DNA of 39,011 bases from Burkholderiales bacterium (GCA_016185015.1 JACPOI010000065.1:1-39011), one strand, 5' to 3'. Numbered from the stretch's first letter, positions 9,682 to 19,098 are shown. Numbers and translations: made by a program. The notes: generated by a model not told the origin, from the letters alone.

Positions 9682-9707
9682 TTTTTGAACGAGGGAGACA
9701 CAAGCCA

Positions 9708-10463
9708 ATGAGTGAAGTGAAGAAGGTCGCCATCGTGACCGGCGCGGGCACGGGCATCGGCAAGGCAGCAGCGCTCGCGCTGCTGAAAGACGGTTACAAC
9801 GTGGCGCTGGCCGGACGCCGGCGTGAACCGCTGGAGGCGGTCGCCGCTGACAGCGGCGCCGGTGCACGCGCCCTGGTGCTGCCGACCGACGTGGCCAAGC
9901 CGGAGGCTGTGCGTGCGCTGTTTGACGCCACGGTGCAGGCCTGGGGGCGGGTGGATGTGCTGTTCAACAATGCCGGCATGGGCGCGCCCGGGGTGCCGCT
10001 GGAGGAACTGACCGTCGAGCAATGGCAGTCGGTGGTGGACGTGAACCTCTCCGGCATGTTCTTCTGCATCCAGAACGCCTTCCGCGTGATGAAGGCGCAG
10101 AGCCCGCGTGGCGGCCGCATCATCAACAACGGCTCGATCTCGGCGCATGCACCGCGGCCCAACTCGATCGCCTACACCGCGACCAAACACGGCGTGATGG
10201 GCCTGACCAAGGCGGCTTCGCTGGACGGCCGTCCCTACGACATTGCCGTGGGGCAGATCGACATCGGCAATGCCGCCACCGATCTGGCTGCGCGCATGGC
10301 CAAGGGCGTGCCGCAGGCCAATGGCGAGATCGCCGTGGAGCCGCTGATGGACGTGGACATCGTCGGCCAGTCGGTGCTCTACATGGCCAAGCTGCCGCTG
10401 GAAGTCAACGTGCTGTTCCATACGGTGATGGCCACGAAGATGCCTTTCGTCGGGCGCGGCTGA
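9708..10463 (+). CDS. SDR family oxidoreductase
   Basis: A 251-aa classical short-chain dehydrogenase. The cofactor motif TGAGTGIG is at residues 11-18, NNAG at 87-90, and the catalytic S143, Y156 and K160 are present (YTATK). The pair R37-R38 after the second beta strand suggests NADP(H) preference (inference). The start at MSEVKK has a GAGGGAGA ribosome site 9 bp upstream, whereas the longer frame from 9678 overlaps the rnr stop. It follows rnr by 26 bp and may be co-transcribed. It ends 10 bp from the convergent nnr gene. The substrate is unknown and nothing nearby indicates a pathway. Confidence 0.85.
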   Translation: MSEVKKVAIVTGAGTGIGKAAALALLKDGYNVALAGRRREPLEAVAADSGAGARALVLPTDVAKPEAVRALFDATVQAWGRVDVLFNNAGMGAPGVPLEELTVEQWQSVVDVNLSGMFFCIQNAFRVMKAQSPRGGRIINNGSISAHAPRPNSIAYTATKHGVMGLTKAASLDGRPYDIAVGQIDIGNAATDLAARMAKGVPQANGEIAVEPLMDVDIVGQSVLYMAKLPLEVNVLFHTVMATKMPFVGRG

Positions 10464-10473
10464 GTCCCTGTTC

Positions 10474-11913
10474 TCAGGCGATGGCTTGCGCCAGTGCGCC
10501 AGCTGTCAGGGCTTGGTCCTGCGGCCAGGCGTCCGCGGCCTGGCCATGGAGCCAGACGGCGGCGCACGCGGCGTCAAACGCACTTTCGCCCTGCGCCAGG
10601 CGCGCACTGATCAGGCCGGCCAACACGTCGCCGGTGCCGGCGGTGGCCAGGCGCGCATTGCCGGTCGGGTTGATGACCGGCAGCCGGCCCGGTGCGGTGA
10701 TCACCGTGCCCGAGCCTTTCAGGACCACGGTGCAGCCGAACCGTTGCGCCAACTGCTGCGCAGCGGCCAGCCGGTCGGCCTGCACGGCCGCCGTCGTACA
10801 AGCCAGCAGACGCGCCGCTTCCAGCGGGTGCGGGGTCAGCACGGTCTGGCGCTGACGCGCGCCGCGCGCGGCCAGGAGGGTCGTGAGCTGGCTATCATTT
10901 GCTATCGAATTGAGAGCGTCGGCGTCCAGCACGAGGAGCGATGCGGTCGATAGCAGGCGCGGCAGCTGCGCGGCGATCGCCTGGCCGCCGCCGCAGCCGG
11001 CCACCACGGTCAGGGCTGCAACATCCAGAGCTACGGGCGCGCGGAACATCAACTCAGGGTGCGTGGGGTCCAGCGCCATGCCGCTCTCATCGAGCAAGCC
11101 GACATATACGCGACCGGCGCCATGGTGCAGTGCTGCGCTGGCGGCCAGCAGGGCGGCACCGCTCATGCCACGGGCACCGCCGATGACGGCCACGTCGCCG
11201 TAACTGCCTTTGTGCGTGGCGTGCCGGCGGGCGGGCGCAGCAGGCGCGCCAGCCAGACTCGCCTGGGGCACCGCGGACGTTTCCTCTGCGCCGAGGGACT
11301 CGTACCAGACCTGACCCGTCTGGTCGCGGCCCTGCGCCGTGTAGAGACCGGGTTTGAGCGTCAGCAGGCTCAGCGTGTGGCTGGCGCACACGCAAGGGCC
11401 GGGCGTGGTGCCGGTGTCGGCCTGCAGTCCTGACGGCAGGTCCACGGCCAGTACCGGCACGCTCAGGGTGTTGATGTGTGCGATCCAGTCGGCGAGCCGA
11501 CCTTCGGGGGGGCGGCTCGCGCCGGTGCCGAGAAGGGCGTCGATGCACATGTCGCAGTCCGCCGGCGGGGCGTCGACAAAACGCACACCGGCTGCCAGGG
11601 CGCGGGCGTGCGAGGCGCGGGCATCGGTGGGGGCGGTCTCAGGGGTGCCAAGCCAGGTCACGAGCGGCGTCTTGCCCCACTGCTGCAGGTGCATGGCCGC
11701 CTCCAGACCGTCGCCGCCGTTGTTGCCTGGACCGCAGGCGATCCAATAGGTGCGCGCGTGCGGAGCGATGGCCAAGGCCAGCTGTGCCGTGGCCAGACCG
11801 GCGCGCTGCATCAGGGTGTGGGGCGGCAGCGTGGTGGCCAGCACGGCTTCCAGCGTGCGCGTGGCGGTGGCGCTGTACAGCGGCTGGGAGGGGCCGGAGC
11901 GGACGCGTTGCAT
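10474..11913 (-). CDS. nnr: Bifunctional NAD(P)H-hydrate epimerase / ADP-dependent dehydratase
   Basis: A 479-aa fusion that repairs hydrated NAD(P)H: the N-terminal YjeF_N domain epimerises R- and S-NADHX and the C-terminal ribokinase-like domain dehydrates it. Seen: CGPGNNGGDGLEAA (about residues 60-73) and the DLPSGL segment in the epimerase half. In the dehydratase half are HKGSYGDVAVIGG, LTPHPLEAARL, and the nucleotide-binding NATAGTGDVLAG-like stretch, here GNARLATAGTGDVLAG. The C-terminal coding part contains a less GC-rich patch of two near-identical 10-mers (10891-10910). It lies 14 bp downstream of the metallo-hydrolase gene and is probably the last gene of a minus-strand operon. 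Confidence 0.93.
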   Translation of the reverse strand: MQRVRSGPSQPLYSATATRTLEAVLATTLPPHTLMQRAGLATAQLALAIAPHARTYWIACGPGNNGGDGLEAAMHLQQWGKTPLVTWLGTPETAPTDARASHARALAAGVRFVDAPPADCDMCIDALLGTGASRPPEGRLADWIAHINTLSVPVLAVDLPSGLQADTGTTPGPCVCASHTLSLLTLKPGLYTAQGRDQTGQVWYESLGAEETSAVPQASLAGAPAAPARRHATHKGSYGDVAVIGGARGMSGAALLAASAALHHGAGRVYVGLLDESGMALDPTHPELMFRAPVALDVAALTVVAGCGGGQAIAAQLPRLLSTASLLVLDADALNSIANDSQLTTLLAARGARQRQTVLTPHPLEAARLLACTTAAVQADRLAAAQQLAQRFGCTVVLKGSGTVITAPGRLPVINPTGNARLATAGTGDVLAGLISARLAQGESAFDAACAAVWLHGQAADAWPQDQALTAGALAQAIA

Positions 11914-11927
11914 GGAGCCGACCCGGC

Positions 11928-12815
11928 TCAGAATTCGTAGCTGTGGCCTTCGAAGGCCAGCCGGATCTCCGGCCCGCCCGCGGGCACGGGGTTGTCGGCC
12001 AGGGCCTGGGCGAAGGCGGCTTCCAGCGCGTCGTCGCTGCGGGTGGGCTCGTGGTGCGTGCAGTAGAGCACCTTGGCGCCGGCCTGGCAGGCGGCCTCGA
12101 TGCTGGTCTTGAAGGTGCCGTGGCCCCAGCCAACCTTGGCCGGGTATTCCTGGGCGGTGTAGGAGGTGTCGGCGATCAGCACGTCCACGCCGCGCATGGC
12201 CTGGATGATGGACGCCTGCTTCTCGTCCACGAAGGACTGGTATTCGGCGTATTCGGCATCTTCAGGGGCGTAGATGTTGTAGGGGGGCTCGTGGTCGCCG
12301 GTGAAGAAGACCGATTTGCCGTTGGCCTCGATGCGGTAGCCGAAGTTGATGACCGGGTGATTGAGCAGATAGGGCGTGATGGTGGCGCTGCCCACCTGGA
12401 TGCTCTGTTCAGGCATCAGCGTCACGTACTCGATCGTGCCTTTCATCTCGGCTTCGCGCACCGGGAAATAGCTGTACTGCAGTTGCACCGACATGACCTG
12501 TTCCACCCCCTGGCCCGAGACCGGGTCGTGGGCGCCGTGCAGGCGCAGCACATTGCCGGGGATGAAGTTGGGGATGAAGAAGGGCAGACCCTGGATGTGG
12601 TCCCAATGCGAGTGGGTGATGAGCACGTTGGCCCGCACCGGCAGTTCGGCCAGCAGGGTCTGCGACAGCGGGAAGATGCCGGTCCCGGCGTCCAGGATGA
12701 TGAGCTCGTTGCTGTCGGTGCGCACTTCGATGCAGGTGGTGTTGCCACCATAGCGCACCGTGTGCGGCCCCGGCGAGGCGATCGAACCGCGCACACCCCA
12801 GAATTTGACTTTCAT
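11928..12815 (-). CDS. Metallo-beta-lactamase-fold hydrolase
   Basis: A 295-aa protein with the MBL-fold metal motif HSHWDH (residues 68-73). Further conserved metal-ligand positions appear in TGDHEPP and near YCTHHEP. The N-terminus WGVRGSIASPGP followed by RYGGNTTCIEV is typical of a subgroup of MBL-fold proteins related to RNase Z- and PhnP-type phosphodiesterases. A phosphodiester substrate is therefore plausible but unproven. It has no signal peptide and is cytoplasmic. Its ATG overlaps the stop of the upstream HDOD gene (ATGA), so the two are translationally coupled. nnr follows after 14 bp. Confidence 0.85.
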   Translation of the reverse strand: MKVKFWGVRGSIASPGPHTVRYGGNTTCIEVRTDSNELIILDAGTGIFPLSQTLLAELPVRANVLITHSHWDHIQGLPFFIPNFIPGNVLRLHGAHDPVSGQGVEQVMSVQLQYSYFPVREAEMKGTIEYVTLMPEQSIQVGSATITPYLLNHPVINFGYRIEANGKSVFFTGDHEPPYNIYAPEDAEYAEYQSFVDEKQASIIQAMRGVDVLIADTSYTAQEYPAKVGWGHGTFKTSIEAACQAGAKVLYCTHHEPTRSDDALEAAFAQALADNPVPAGGPEIRLAFEGHSYEF

Positions 12816-13660
12816 GATTCGAGCTTGGAAAAGACCTGCGCTTCCTCGAAAAGCGCCTGGAGATCGCCGAGTTCGGCGATGACGTGGTCGAGGTCGCCAC
12901 CGAGCCGTCTGGCGATGACCGGCGGGAGCGGCTCTGCAAAGGGGTTGCCGCCGAAGCCGAACTGCAGCTTCTTGCTGATCTGGTTGGCGGCAAAGACGCA
13001 GGCCACCATGGGCGTGTCCAGCACGTCAGGGCCGTGCATGTTCTGGATGGTCTGGACCAAGTTGGGGGCGAAGCGCCATTTCTCCACCAGCATGCCGCCG
13101 ACCACCGCGTGGTCTACGCCGATGATCTGGCGCAATGCCTCGTGCAGCGAACTGCCGCTCTCCTTGCAGGCTTCGAGGGCCTGGCGGAATTCGTTGGGCA
13201 TGAACTGGGCGAAGACCACCTTGCCGAAGTCATGCAGCAGGCCGGCGATGAAACAGTCCATCGGGTCCGCGCCCTCTACATCGCTGGCTATCCTCTTGGC
13301 AATGTTGGCCGTGGCCAGCGAGTGCAGCAGGTATTGCTGCACGTCGAAGCCGGCGGCATTGCTCTTGGGCAGCATGCCGATGGCAGCAATGCCCAAGGCC
13401 AGGTTCTTGATGGTATTGAAACCCAGGAAGACCACGGCGTGGTTGATCGAGGTGACCTGCTTGGGCAGGCTGTAGTAGGCCGAGTTGATGACCTTGAGGA
13501 TCTTGACCGTGACCACCGGGTCCTTGTCGATCACCTGCACCAGGTCTTTGGGCGTGCAATTGACGTCGCGGGTCAGGTCCAGGATGGCCTGCACGCTTTT
13601 GGGAAAGGCTGGCATGCCATCAACGGCAGCGGCCAGCTTTTGCGACAGTTCAGGACTCAT
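12812..13660 (-). CDS. HDOD domain protein
   Basis: A 282-aa protein made almost entirely of an HDOD domain (residues ~12-215: MPAFPKSVQAIL, VVTVKILKVINSAYY, INHAVVFLGFNTIKNLAL, FIAGLLHDFGKVVF). HDOD proteins are HD-superfamily relatives that usually lack catalytic activity and act in signalling or regulation. An HD pair (LLHDFGK) is present here, but a full metal site is not evident. I chose the ATG at 13660 (MSPELSQKL). The frame stays open to a TTG at 13699, and no clear ribosome site marks either. Its stop overlaps the MBL-fold gene start by 4 bp (ATGA). dadA ends 45 bp upstream. Confidence 0.85.
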   Translation of the reverse strand: MSPELSQKLAAAVDGMPAFPKSVQAILDLTRDVNCTPKDLVQVIDKDPVVTVKILKVINSAYYSLPKQVTSINHAVVFLGFNTIKNLALGIAAIGMLPKSNAAGFDVQQYLLHSLATANIAKRIASDVEGADPMDCFIAGLLHDFGKVVFAQFMPNEFRQALEACKESGSSLHEALRQIIGVDHAVVGGMLVEKWRFAPNLVQTIQNMHGPDVLDTPMVACVFAANQISKKLQFGFGGNPFAEPLPPVIARRLGGDLDHVIAELGDLQALFEEAQVFSKLES

Positions 13661-13705
13661 GACTGCATTGTGTACCGGGAGTGCGCCTACTGTACACAAT
13701 CCCCC

Positions 13706-14959
13706 TCAGGGGTGCAGCCGTTCGATGCCGAAGCCGTCCAGCGCGAGTTCGGGTCGGTGGCCGCCCACCAGGTCGGCGAGGGCGCGGGCCGAGCCGCAGC
13801 TCAGGGCCCAGCCACTGGAGCCGTGGCCGCAGTTCAGCCACAGGCCCGGGATGCCGCTGGCGCCCAGCAGGGGCGGGCCGTCGGGCAGCATGGGGCGGGC
13901 GCCCTTCCAGGTCTGTACGCCGCTGGAGAGCACGGCTGCGCCGGGAAACCAGTCCTGCAGCACCTTGTAGAGCGTCTGCAAGGCGTCCTTGCGCTGACGC
14001 TCGGGGCGCCCTCCCAGTTCGGCGCCGCCACCGACGCGCACCCGGTTGCCCAGGCGGGCGATGGCCACCTTGTAGCGCTCATCCATGATGGCGCTGCGCG
14101 GGGCGTTCAGCGGCTCACGCACGGTGGCGCTGACCGAGTAGCCATACACGGCAGCCATCGGGATCTTCACGCCCAGGGGGCGCAACAGCCGGGCCGAGTC
14201 GACCCCGGCGCACAGCACGGCAGCATCGAAGCGGCGCGGCTGCGACTCGCCGGCCAACTGCACGTCCATGCCCTGGCCGGGGGTCAGGCGTTCGACGGTG
14301 GTGCCGAAGGCAAATTGCACGCCGCGGGCCAGCGCCGCGTTCTTGAGCAGCAAGGCAAATTGCCGGCAGTTGCCCACCTCGTCCTCGGGCAGGTGCAGCG
14401 CGCCATGGAAAGCGGTGTCGGGATTCAGGGCCGGCTCGATGGCGCGTGCCTCTTCGGGGGTGAGCTCGCGATGCGCCACGCCCTGATCGCGCAGCAACTG
14501 CAGGCCGGGGCGCAGCAGGGTGTGGTCGCGCTCCGAACGCAGCAGGACCAGCAGGCCCTGGCTGCGGTCGAAATCAAGCTCCAGTTCGGTCGCGAGTTCG
14601 TGCAGGCGCGTGCGGCTGTAGCGTGCCAGCCCCTGGAGGTTCTGGCGGTTGCGCAGATAGGTTTCGCTGCCGCAGGCGCGCCAGGACTTCCACATCCAGG
14701 CCAGGTCGCTGCCGCGCAGGGGCAGGGAAAAATGCACCGGGGCGTGGCGCAGCAGCAGGTGGCGCAGGATCTTGAAGGGCATGCCCGGGGCGGCCCAGGG
14801 GGCCGTATAGCCGGGCGCGAGGATGCCGGTGTTGGCAAAGCTGCCTTCCTCGGCGGCGGCGATGCGGCGTTCGAAGACGGTGACCTCGTGGCCGTCGCGG
14901 GCGAGTTCCCAAGCGGTGGTGACGCCGATGATGCCGGCGCCGATGACTGCAATTTTCAT
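13706..14959 (-). CDS. dadA: D-amino acid dehydrogenase small subunit-like FAD oxidoreductase
   Basis: A 417-aa FAD-dependent oxidoreductase of the DadA/DAO family, which deaminates D-amino acids (D-alanine in characterised DadA) and passes electrons to the respiratory chain. The N-terminal dinucleotide-binding fingerprint VIGAGIIGVTTAWELARDG is at residues 4-22, followed by the acidic end of beta-2 (VFER). Family segments GSFANTGILAPGY and the C-terminal FAD motif NCGHGSSGWALSCGS are present. The length equals that of known DadA proteins. No alanine racemase (dadX) is adjacent, so D-Ala specificity is inferred from family resemblance. It lies 49 bp after the amidase gene on the same strand. 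Confidence 0.88.
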   Translation of the reverse strand: MKIAVIGAGIIGVTTAWELARDGHEVTVFERRIAAAEEGSFANTGILAPGYTAPWAAPGMPFKILRHLLLRHAPVHFSLPLRGSDLAWMWKSWRACGSETYLRNRQNLQGLARYSRTRLHELATELELDFDRSQGLLVLLRSERDHTLLRPGLQLLRDQGVAHRELTPEEARAIEPALNPDTAFHGALHLPEDEVGNCRQFALLLKNAALARGVQFAFGTTVERLTPGQGMDVQLAGESQPRRFDAAVLCAGVDSARLLRPLGVKIPMAAVYGYSVSATVREPLNAPRSAIMDERYKVAIARLGNRVRVGGGAELGGRPERQRKDALQTLYKVLQDWFPGAAVLSSGVQTWKGARPMLPDGPPLLGASGIPGLWLNCGHGSSGWALSCGSARALADLVGGHRPELALDGFGIERLHP

Positions 14960-15008
14960 GAATCGGGAGTGGGTTCCCGCTGGCCGGGCTGGCTGGCGGG
15001 ATGGGGGA

Positions 15009-16352
15009 TTATGGTTGTTGTGGGCGCAGCAGGTTTTCGATCTGCTGCGCGATGTTCAGGACCACATCATCGCGCATTGCGCCTTGCCAGACCATCAGGC
15101 CCACGGGCAATTCGTCCGGCGCGTGGCAGGGCAGGGAGATGGCGCAGCCGTCGAGCATGTTCACCACACTGGGGTTGCGCAGCAGCAGGCCGTTGATGCG
15201 GAAGAAGGCGTCGTCTCGTTCTTTCCCGGGCAGCACGTCGGCCAGCGGGGGCGCCACGATGGGCACGGTGGGTGAGAGCACCGCGTCAAAGCCGGTCAGG
15301 GCCTGCTCGACGCGGGCGATCCAGTCGCGCCGTGCCTGCAACAGGTCGATGTAGTCAGCTGCGCTGATGGTCGCGCCGCGCTGGATGCGCGACAGGACGC
15401 GCGGGTCGTATTGGGCAGCGCGTCCTGCCAGCAGCTGACGATGCCAGGCGTAGCTTTCGGCTGCGGCAAAACCGCCGCTGGCCTGCAGGCCAGCCAGTTC
15501 GCCCAGCGCTGGCAGGGGGAGTTCTTCGATGCGGGCGCCGACATTGCGCAGGATCTGCAGCGTGCGCTCGAAAGCGCGTGCCACGGTGACGTCGATGCCA
15601 TCGAACATGATTTGCGGCACGACAGCCAGCCGGTAGTGCGAGAGCGGGGCCTGGCTGCGCGTGACGCGGCGCGCGGCCAGGATCTCGTGCACGGTGATCG
15701 CGTCGCGCACCGAGCGTGTCATGGCGCAGGCCGTGTCGAGTGTGAAGGACAAGGGCACCGTGCCGTCCAGAGGCACCAGGCGCTGGGTACTCTTGAAACC
15801 CACGATGCCTTGCAGGGCGGCCGGGATGCGGATCGAACCGCCGGTGTCCGAGCCCAGGCCGACGAAGGCTGCACCCGCGACGACGGAAACGGCCGCGCCG
15901 CTGGACGAGCCGCCCGGCACGCGCGGCAGGTCGGTGGCCGCGGCATTGGCCGGGGTTCCGTAATGCGGGTTGACACCGACACCGGAGTAGGCGAATTCGG
16001 ACATGTTGGTCCGGCCTATCAGGGCGGCGCCGGCGGCGCGCAGGCGGGCCACAGCCAAGGCGTCCTGGCTTGCCGGGGGGGCGTCTTTCAGGACAATGGC
16101 GCCGGCACGGCTGACCTGTCCGGCCACGTCGAACAGGTCCTTGACCGAGACCGCCAGCCCAGCCAGGGGCTGGCGGGCCGGATCGGCCGCTGCGGCCTGG
16201 GCGCGGGCGCCATCGAAGTCGGTCTGCAGGAAAGCGTGCGCGCAGGCCGGGCCTGCGGCGCGGGCGATGGCCTGTTCGATCTCGGCCCCTGGGCTGGTCT
16301 GGCCGGCCAGCAGGCGCTGGCGGATGGCGTGGAGGTCGGTGGCGGGGGGCAT
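15009..16352 (-). CDS. Amidase (amidase signature family)
   Basis: A 447-aa amidase-signature hydrolase. The Ser-cisSer-Lys triad is visible: K71 in [12 protein letters not shown]149 in [10 protein letters not shown] and S173 in [10 protein letters not shown], with the 24-residue spacing normal for the family. GatA also belongs to this family, but no gatC or gatB is adjacent, so it is probably a catabolic amidase of unknown substrate. The start at [12 protein letters not shown] is chosen by family-like N-terminus, since the open frame upstream (to 16469) lies in the rpsB leader. No clear ribosome site is seen. Its start codon sits only 18 bp from the rpsB -10 box, so the two divergent genes share a very tight promoter region. 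Confidence 0.88.
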   Translation of the reverse strand: MPPATDLHAIRQRLLAGQTSPGAEIEQAIARAAGPACAHAFLQTDFDGARAQAAAADPARQPLAGLAVSVKDLFDVAGQVSRAGAIVLKDAPPASQDALAVARLRAAGAALIGRTNMSEFAYSGVGVNPHYGTPANAAATDLPRVPGGSSSGAAVSVVAGAAFVGLGSDTGGSIRIPAALQGIVGFKSTQRLVPLDGTVPLSFTLDTACAMTRSVRDAITVHEILAARRVTRSQAPLSHYRLAVVPQIMFDGIDVTVARAFERTLQILRNVGARIEELPLPALGELAGLQASGGFAAAESYAWHRQLLAGRAAQYDPRVLSRIQRGATISAADYIDLLQARRDWIARVEQALTGFDAVLSPTVPIVAPPLADVLPGKERDDAFFRINGLLLRNPSVVNMLDGCAISLPCHAPDELPVGLMVWQGAMRDDVVLNIAQQIENLLRPQQP

Positions 16353-16367
16353 TGGGAAGTGGGTCTG

Positions 16368-16376
16368 TGCTATACT
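16368..16376 (+). promoter_or_regulatory. Extended -10 promoter of the rpsB operon
   Basis: TGCTATACT (16368-16376) matches the extended -10 consensus. Transcription would start near 16383, giving a leader of about 140 nt before rpsB. The expected -35 position overlaps the start codon of the divergent amidase gene. Confidence 0.65.
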
Positions 16377-16382
16377 CGTCGG

Positions 16383-16523
16383 GCTTTGCTGGAAGGGCCT
16401 GCGCATCTCGCGCAAGCAGCCGCAGAGCAAATCGCAAACCGGTCCATCCAGGTGTTGCAGCCGGCGCAAGACGCCGATTGCGAAGAGGATCGGATTTTAG
16501 ACCCAACCTTCGGAGTTATTCAC
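16383..16523 (+). promoter_or_regulatory. Long 5' leader of rpsB, possible S2 autoregulatory region
   Basis: About 140 nt between the predicted start point and the rpsB ATG hold no gene. Local inverted segments can be drawn (for example CCGGCGCAAGACGCCG near 16462-16477), and an AT-rich stretch with GGAG precedes the ATG. In E. coli, S2 represses rpsB-tsf translation through its leader. A similar role here is an inference from leader length and gene order, not from a recognised motif. Confidence 0.35.
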
Positions 16524-17276
16524 ATGTCCGTGACCATGCGTCAAATGCTGGAAGCCGGTGTCCATTTTGGCCACCAGACCCGCTTCTGGAACCCCAAGAT
16601 GGCCCCCTTCATCTTCGGCCATCGCAACAAGATCCACATCATCAACCTGGAAAAATCGCTGCCGATGTTCCAGGACGCAGCCAAGTTCGCCAAGCAGCTG
16701 GCTGCCAAGCGCGGTACCATCCTGATGGTGGGCACCAAGCGCACCGCCCGCGAGACCGTGGCTGCGGAAGCCCAGCGCGCCGGCGTGCCCTATGTTGACC
16801 AGCGTTGGCTGGGCGGCATGCTGACCAACTTCAAGACCGTCAAGACCTCGATCAAGCGTCTGAAGGACATGAAGGCCCAGCAGGAAACCGGCCTGGACGC
16901 CATGAGCAAGAAAGAGCAGCTGATGTTCGCCCGTGAACTCGAGAAGCTCGAGAAGGACATCGGCGGCATCCAGGACATGAACACCCTGCCGGACGCGATC
17001 TTCGTGATCGACGTCGGTTACCACAAGATCGCCATTGCCGAAGCCAAGAAGCTGGGCATCCCGCTGATCGGCGTGGTCGACTCCAACCACTCGCCCGAAG
17101 GCATCGACTACGTGATCCCGGGCAACGACGACTCGTCCAAGGCCGTGACCCTGTACGCCCGCGGCATCGCCGACGCCATCCTGGAAGGCCGTGCCAATGC
17201 CGTGGATGACGTGGTCAAGGCCGTGGCATCCGAGAGCGGCGACGAGTTCGTGGAAGTGAACGAAGCTTCCGCCTGA
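16524..17276 (+). CDS. rpsB: 30S ribosomal protein S2
   Basis: A 250-aa S2 that binds at the head-body junction of the 30S subunit and helps recruit S1. Family signatures [22 protein letters not shown] at the N-terminus and [24 protein letters not shown] near residues 175-198 are intact. The length is typical. The long upstream frame from 15411 is antisense to the amidase and not part of the protein. It is first in the translation/envelope cluster. An attenuator-like hairpin separates it from tsf. Confidence 0.98.
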   Translation: MSVTMRQMLEAGVHFGHQTRFWNPKMAPFIFGHRNKIHIINLEKSLPMFQDAAKFAKQLAAKRGTILMVGTKRTARETVAAEAQRAGVPYVDQRWLGGMLTNFKTVKTSIKRLKDMKAQQETGLDAMSKKEQLMFARELEKLEKDIGGIQDMNTLPDAIFVIDVGYHKIAIAEAKKLGIPLIGVVDSNHSPEGIDYVIPGNDDSSKAVTLYARGIADAILEGRANAVDDVVKAVASESGDEFVEVNEASA

Positions 17277-17294
17277 TCCACGCCCGACCCGAAG

Positions 17295-17320
17295 AAAGGG
17301 GCGCTGTGCCCCTTTTTTTT
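17295..17320 (+). terminator. Intrinsic terminator / attenuator between rpsB and tsf
   Basis: The stem AAAGGGGC / GCCCCTTT (17295-17302 and 17308-17315) with a 5-nt loop is followed by a run of T to 17320, a textbook intrinsic terminator. In E. coli a partial terminator also lies between rpsB and tsf and sets their ratio. Since tsf and the genes after it have no strong separate promoter that I can see, partial read-through is likely. Confidence 0.85.
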
Positions 17321-17359
17321 AGTCCCAATCTGATTTTGAATTGATGACGGAGTAAGAAG

Positions 17360-18283
17360 ATGGCTGCAATTACCGCAAGCATGGTCGCCGAACTGCGCGG
17401 CAAGACCGATGCCCCGATGATGGAATGCAAGAAGGCCCTGACCGAGGCCGATGGCGACATGGCCAAGGCCGAAGAGCTGCTGCGTGTGAAGCTGGGTACC
17501 AAGGCCGGCAAGGCCGCTTCGCGCGTGACCGCCGAAGGCGTGGTGGCCAGTTCGATCAACGGCAGCACCGGCGCGCTGATCGAAGTGAACTGCGAGACCG
17601 ACTTCGTGACCAAGAACGACAGCTTCCTGGCCCTGGCCAAGGCTGCTGCCGACCTGGTCGCCAAGCACAAGCCGGCCGACGTGGCCGCCCTGGGCGCGCT
17701 GCCCTACAGCCAGGACGGCTTCGGCCCTACCCTGGAAGACGTGCGCAAGGGCCTGATCGGCAAGATCGGTGAGAACATGAGCTTCCGCCGTTTCAAGCAC
17801 TTCTCCTCGGGCGCCAAGCTGGCTGCCTACCTGCACGGCACGCGCATTGGCGTGGTCGTGGAGTTTGATGGCGACGAAACCGCTGCCAAGGACGTCGCCA
17901 TGCACGTGGCCGCCATGAAGCCCGTGGCGCTGACCAGCGCTGACGTGCCGGCTGAACTGATCGAGAAAGAGCGCGCTGTTGCCGCCGGCAAGGCCGAAGA
18001 GGATCGCAAGACCGCTGAAGCCGCTGGCAAACCCGCACAGCCTGCCAACATCGTGGCCAAGCGTATCGAAGGTGGTGTGCAGAAGTTCCTGAAGGAAGTC
18101 TCGCTGTTCAACCAGCCCTTCGTGAAGAACGACAAGCAGACCGTTGAGCAGATGCTCAAGGCCGCCGGCACCACCCTCAAGGGTTTCACCCTCTACGTGG
18201 TGGGCGAGGGCATCGAGAAGAAGGTCGACGACTTCGCGGCCGAAGTGGCGGCCCAGGTGGCTGCCGCCAAGCAGGCGGGCTGA
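17360..18283 (+). CDS. tsf: Translation elongation factor Ts
   Basis: A 307-aa guanine-nucleotide exchange factor for EF-Tu. The N-terminal UBA-like module contains [15 protein letters not shown] (about residues 14-28), and the EF-Tu-contacting motif [13 protein letters not shown] is at about 75-87. The rest is the two-subdomain core. The length is slightly above that of E. coli (283), as usual for betaproteobacteria. An AAGAAG/GGAG-like ribosome site precedes the ATG. It follows rpsB across an attenuator hairpin. Confidence 0.97.
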   Translation: MAAITASMVAELRGKTDAPMMECKKALTEADGDMAKAEELLRVKLGTKAGKAASRVTAEGVVASSINGSTGALIEVNCETDFVTKNDSFLALAKAAADLVAKHKPADVAALGALPYSQDGFGPTLEDVRKGLIGKIGENMSFRRFKHFSSGAKLAAYLHGTRIGVVVEFDGDETAAKDVAMHVAAMKPVALTSADVPAELIEKERAVAAGKAEEDRKTAEAAGKPAQPANIVAKRIEGGVQKFLKEVSLFNQPFVKNDKQTVEQMLKAAGTTLKGFTLYVVGEGIEKKVDDFAAEVAAQVAAAKQAG

Positions 18284-18375
18284 TGCCCGCTGGCCGGGCG
18301 ACGGCTCGGCCAGCGAAATCCTGTAAATTCCGTCTGTCCGGATCGCGTATCACCATCACCTGCAAGGAGCCCCTC

Positions 18376-19098
18376 ATGTCCGACCCCAAGCCAGCCTACA
18401 AGCGTATTCTGCTTAAGCTGTCCGGGGAGGCCCTGATGGGCGACGATGCCTTCGGCATCAACCATGCGACCATCCAGCGCATGGTGCAGGAGGTGGCCGA
18501 GATCACGCGCCTGGGGGTGGAAGTCGCCGTGGTCATCGGCGGCGGCAACATCTTCCGCGGCGTGGCTGGCGGTTCGGTTGGCATGGACCGGGCCACAGCC
18601 GACTACATGGGCATGCTGGCCACCGTGATGAACGCGCTGGCCCTGGCCGACACCATGAACAAGGCCGGCCTGACCGCCCGCGTGATGTCGGCGATTGCCA
18701 TCGAGCAGGTGGTCGAGCCCTATGTACGCCCCAAAGCCCTGCAGTACCTCGAAGAGGGCAAGGTCGTGGTCTTCGCGGCAGGTACCGGCAACCCCTTCTT
18801 CACCACTGACACGGCCGCTGCGCTGCGCGGCGCCGAGATTGGCGCTGAGATGGTGCTCAAGGCCACCAAGGTGGATGGTGTCTACAGCGCCGATCCGAAC
18901 AAGGACAAGACAGCCACCCGCTACAGCAAGATTTCCTTCGACGAGGCGATCTCGAAGAATCTCGGCATCATGGACGCCACGGCCTTTGCGCTGTGCCGCG
19001 ACCAGAAGCTGCCGATCAAGGTGTTTTCCATTTTCAAGCACGGCGCGCTCAAGCGTGTCGTGATGGGTGAAGACGAGGGCACGCTGGTCTACGCCTGA
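18376..19098 (+). CDS. pyrH: UMP kinase
   Basis: A 240-aa hexameric UMP kinase of the amino-acid-kinase fold that phosphorylates UMP to UDP for pyrimidine supply. Seen: [13 protein letters not shown] near the N-terminus, [10 protein letters not shown] (about residues 54-63), [12 protein letters not shown] and [14 protein letters not shown]. The ATG at 18376 has a strong AAGGAG site 8 bp upstream. The longer frame that begins at the tsf stop is not supported. It sits between tsf and frr, as in most proteobacteria. Confidence 0.97.
   Translation: MSDPKPAYKRILLKLSGEALMGDDAFGINHATIQRMVQEVAEITRLGVEVAVVIGGGNIFRGVAGGSVGMDRATADYMGMLATVMNALALADTMNKAGLTARVMSAIAIEQVVEPYVRPKALQYLEEGKVVVFAAGTGNPFFTTDTAAALRGAEIGAEMVLKATKVDGVYSADPNKDKTATRYSKISFDEAISKNLGIMDATAFALCRDQKLPIKVFSIFKHGALKRVVMGEDEGTLVYA

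Noticed and set aside
7627-9867. 746-codon open frame antisense to rnr
   Set aside because: A shadow of high-GC third positions in rnr. It is rich in His/Arg/Gly with no family motif.
13701-13713. CCCC-TCA-GGGG type hairpin after dadA as a terminator
   Set aside because: Very short stem and no T-run on the minus strand. The HDOD gene follows closely on the same strand.
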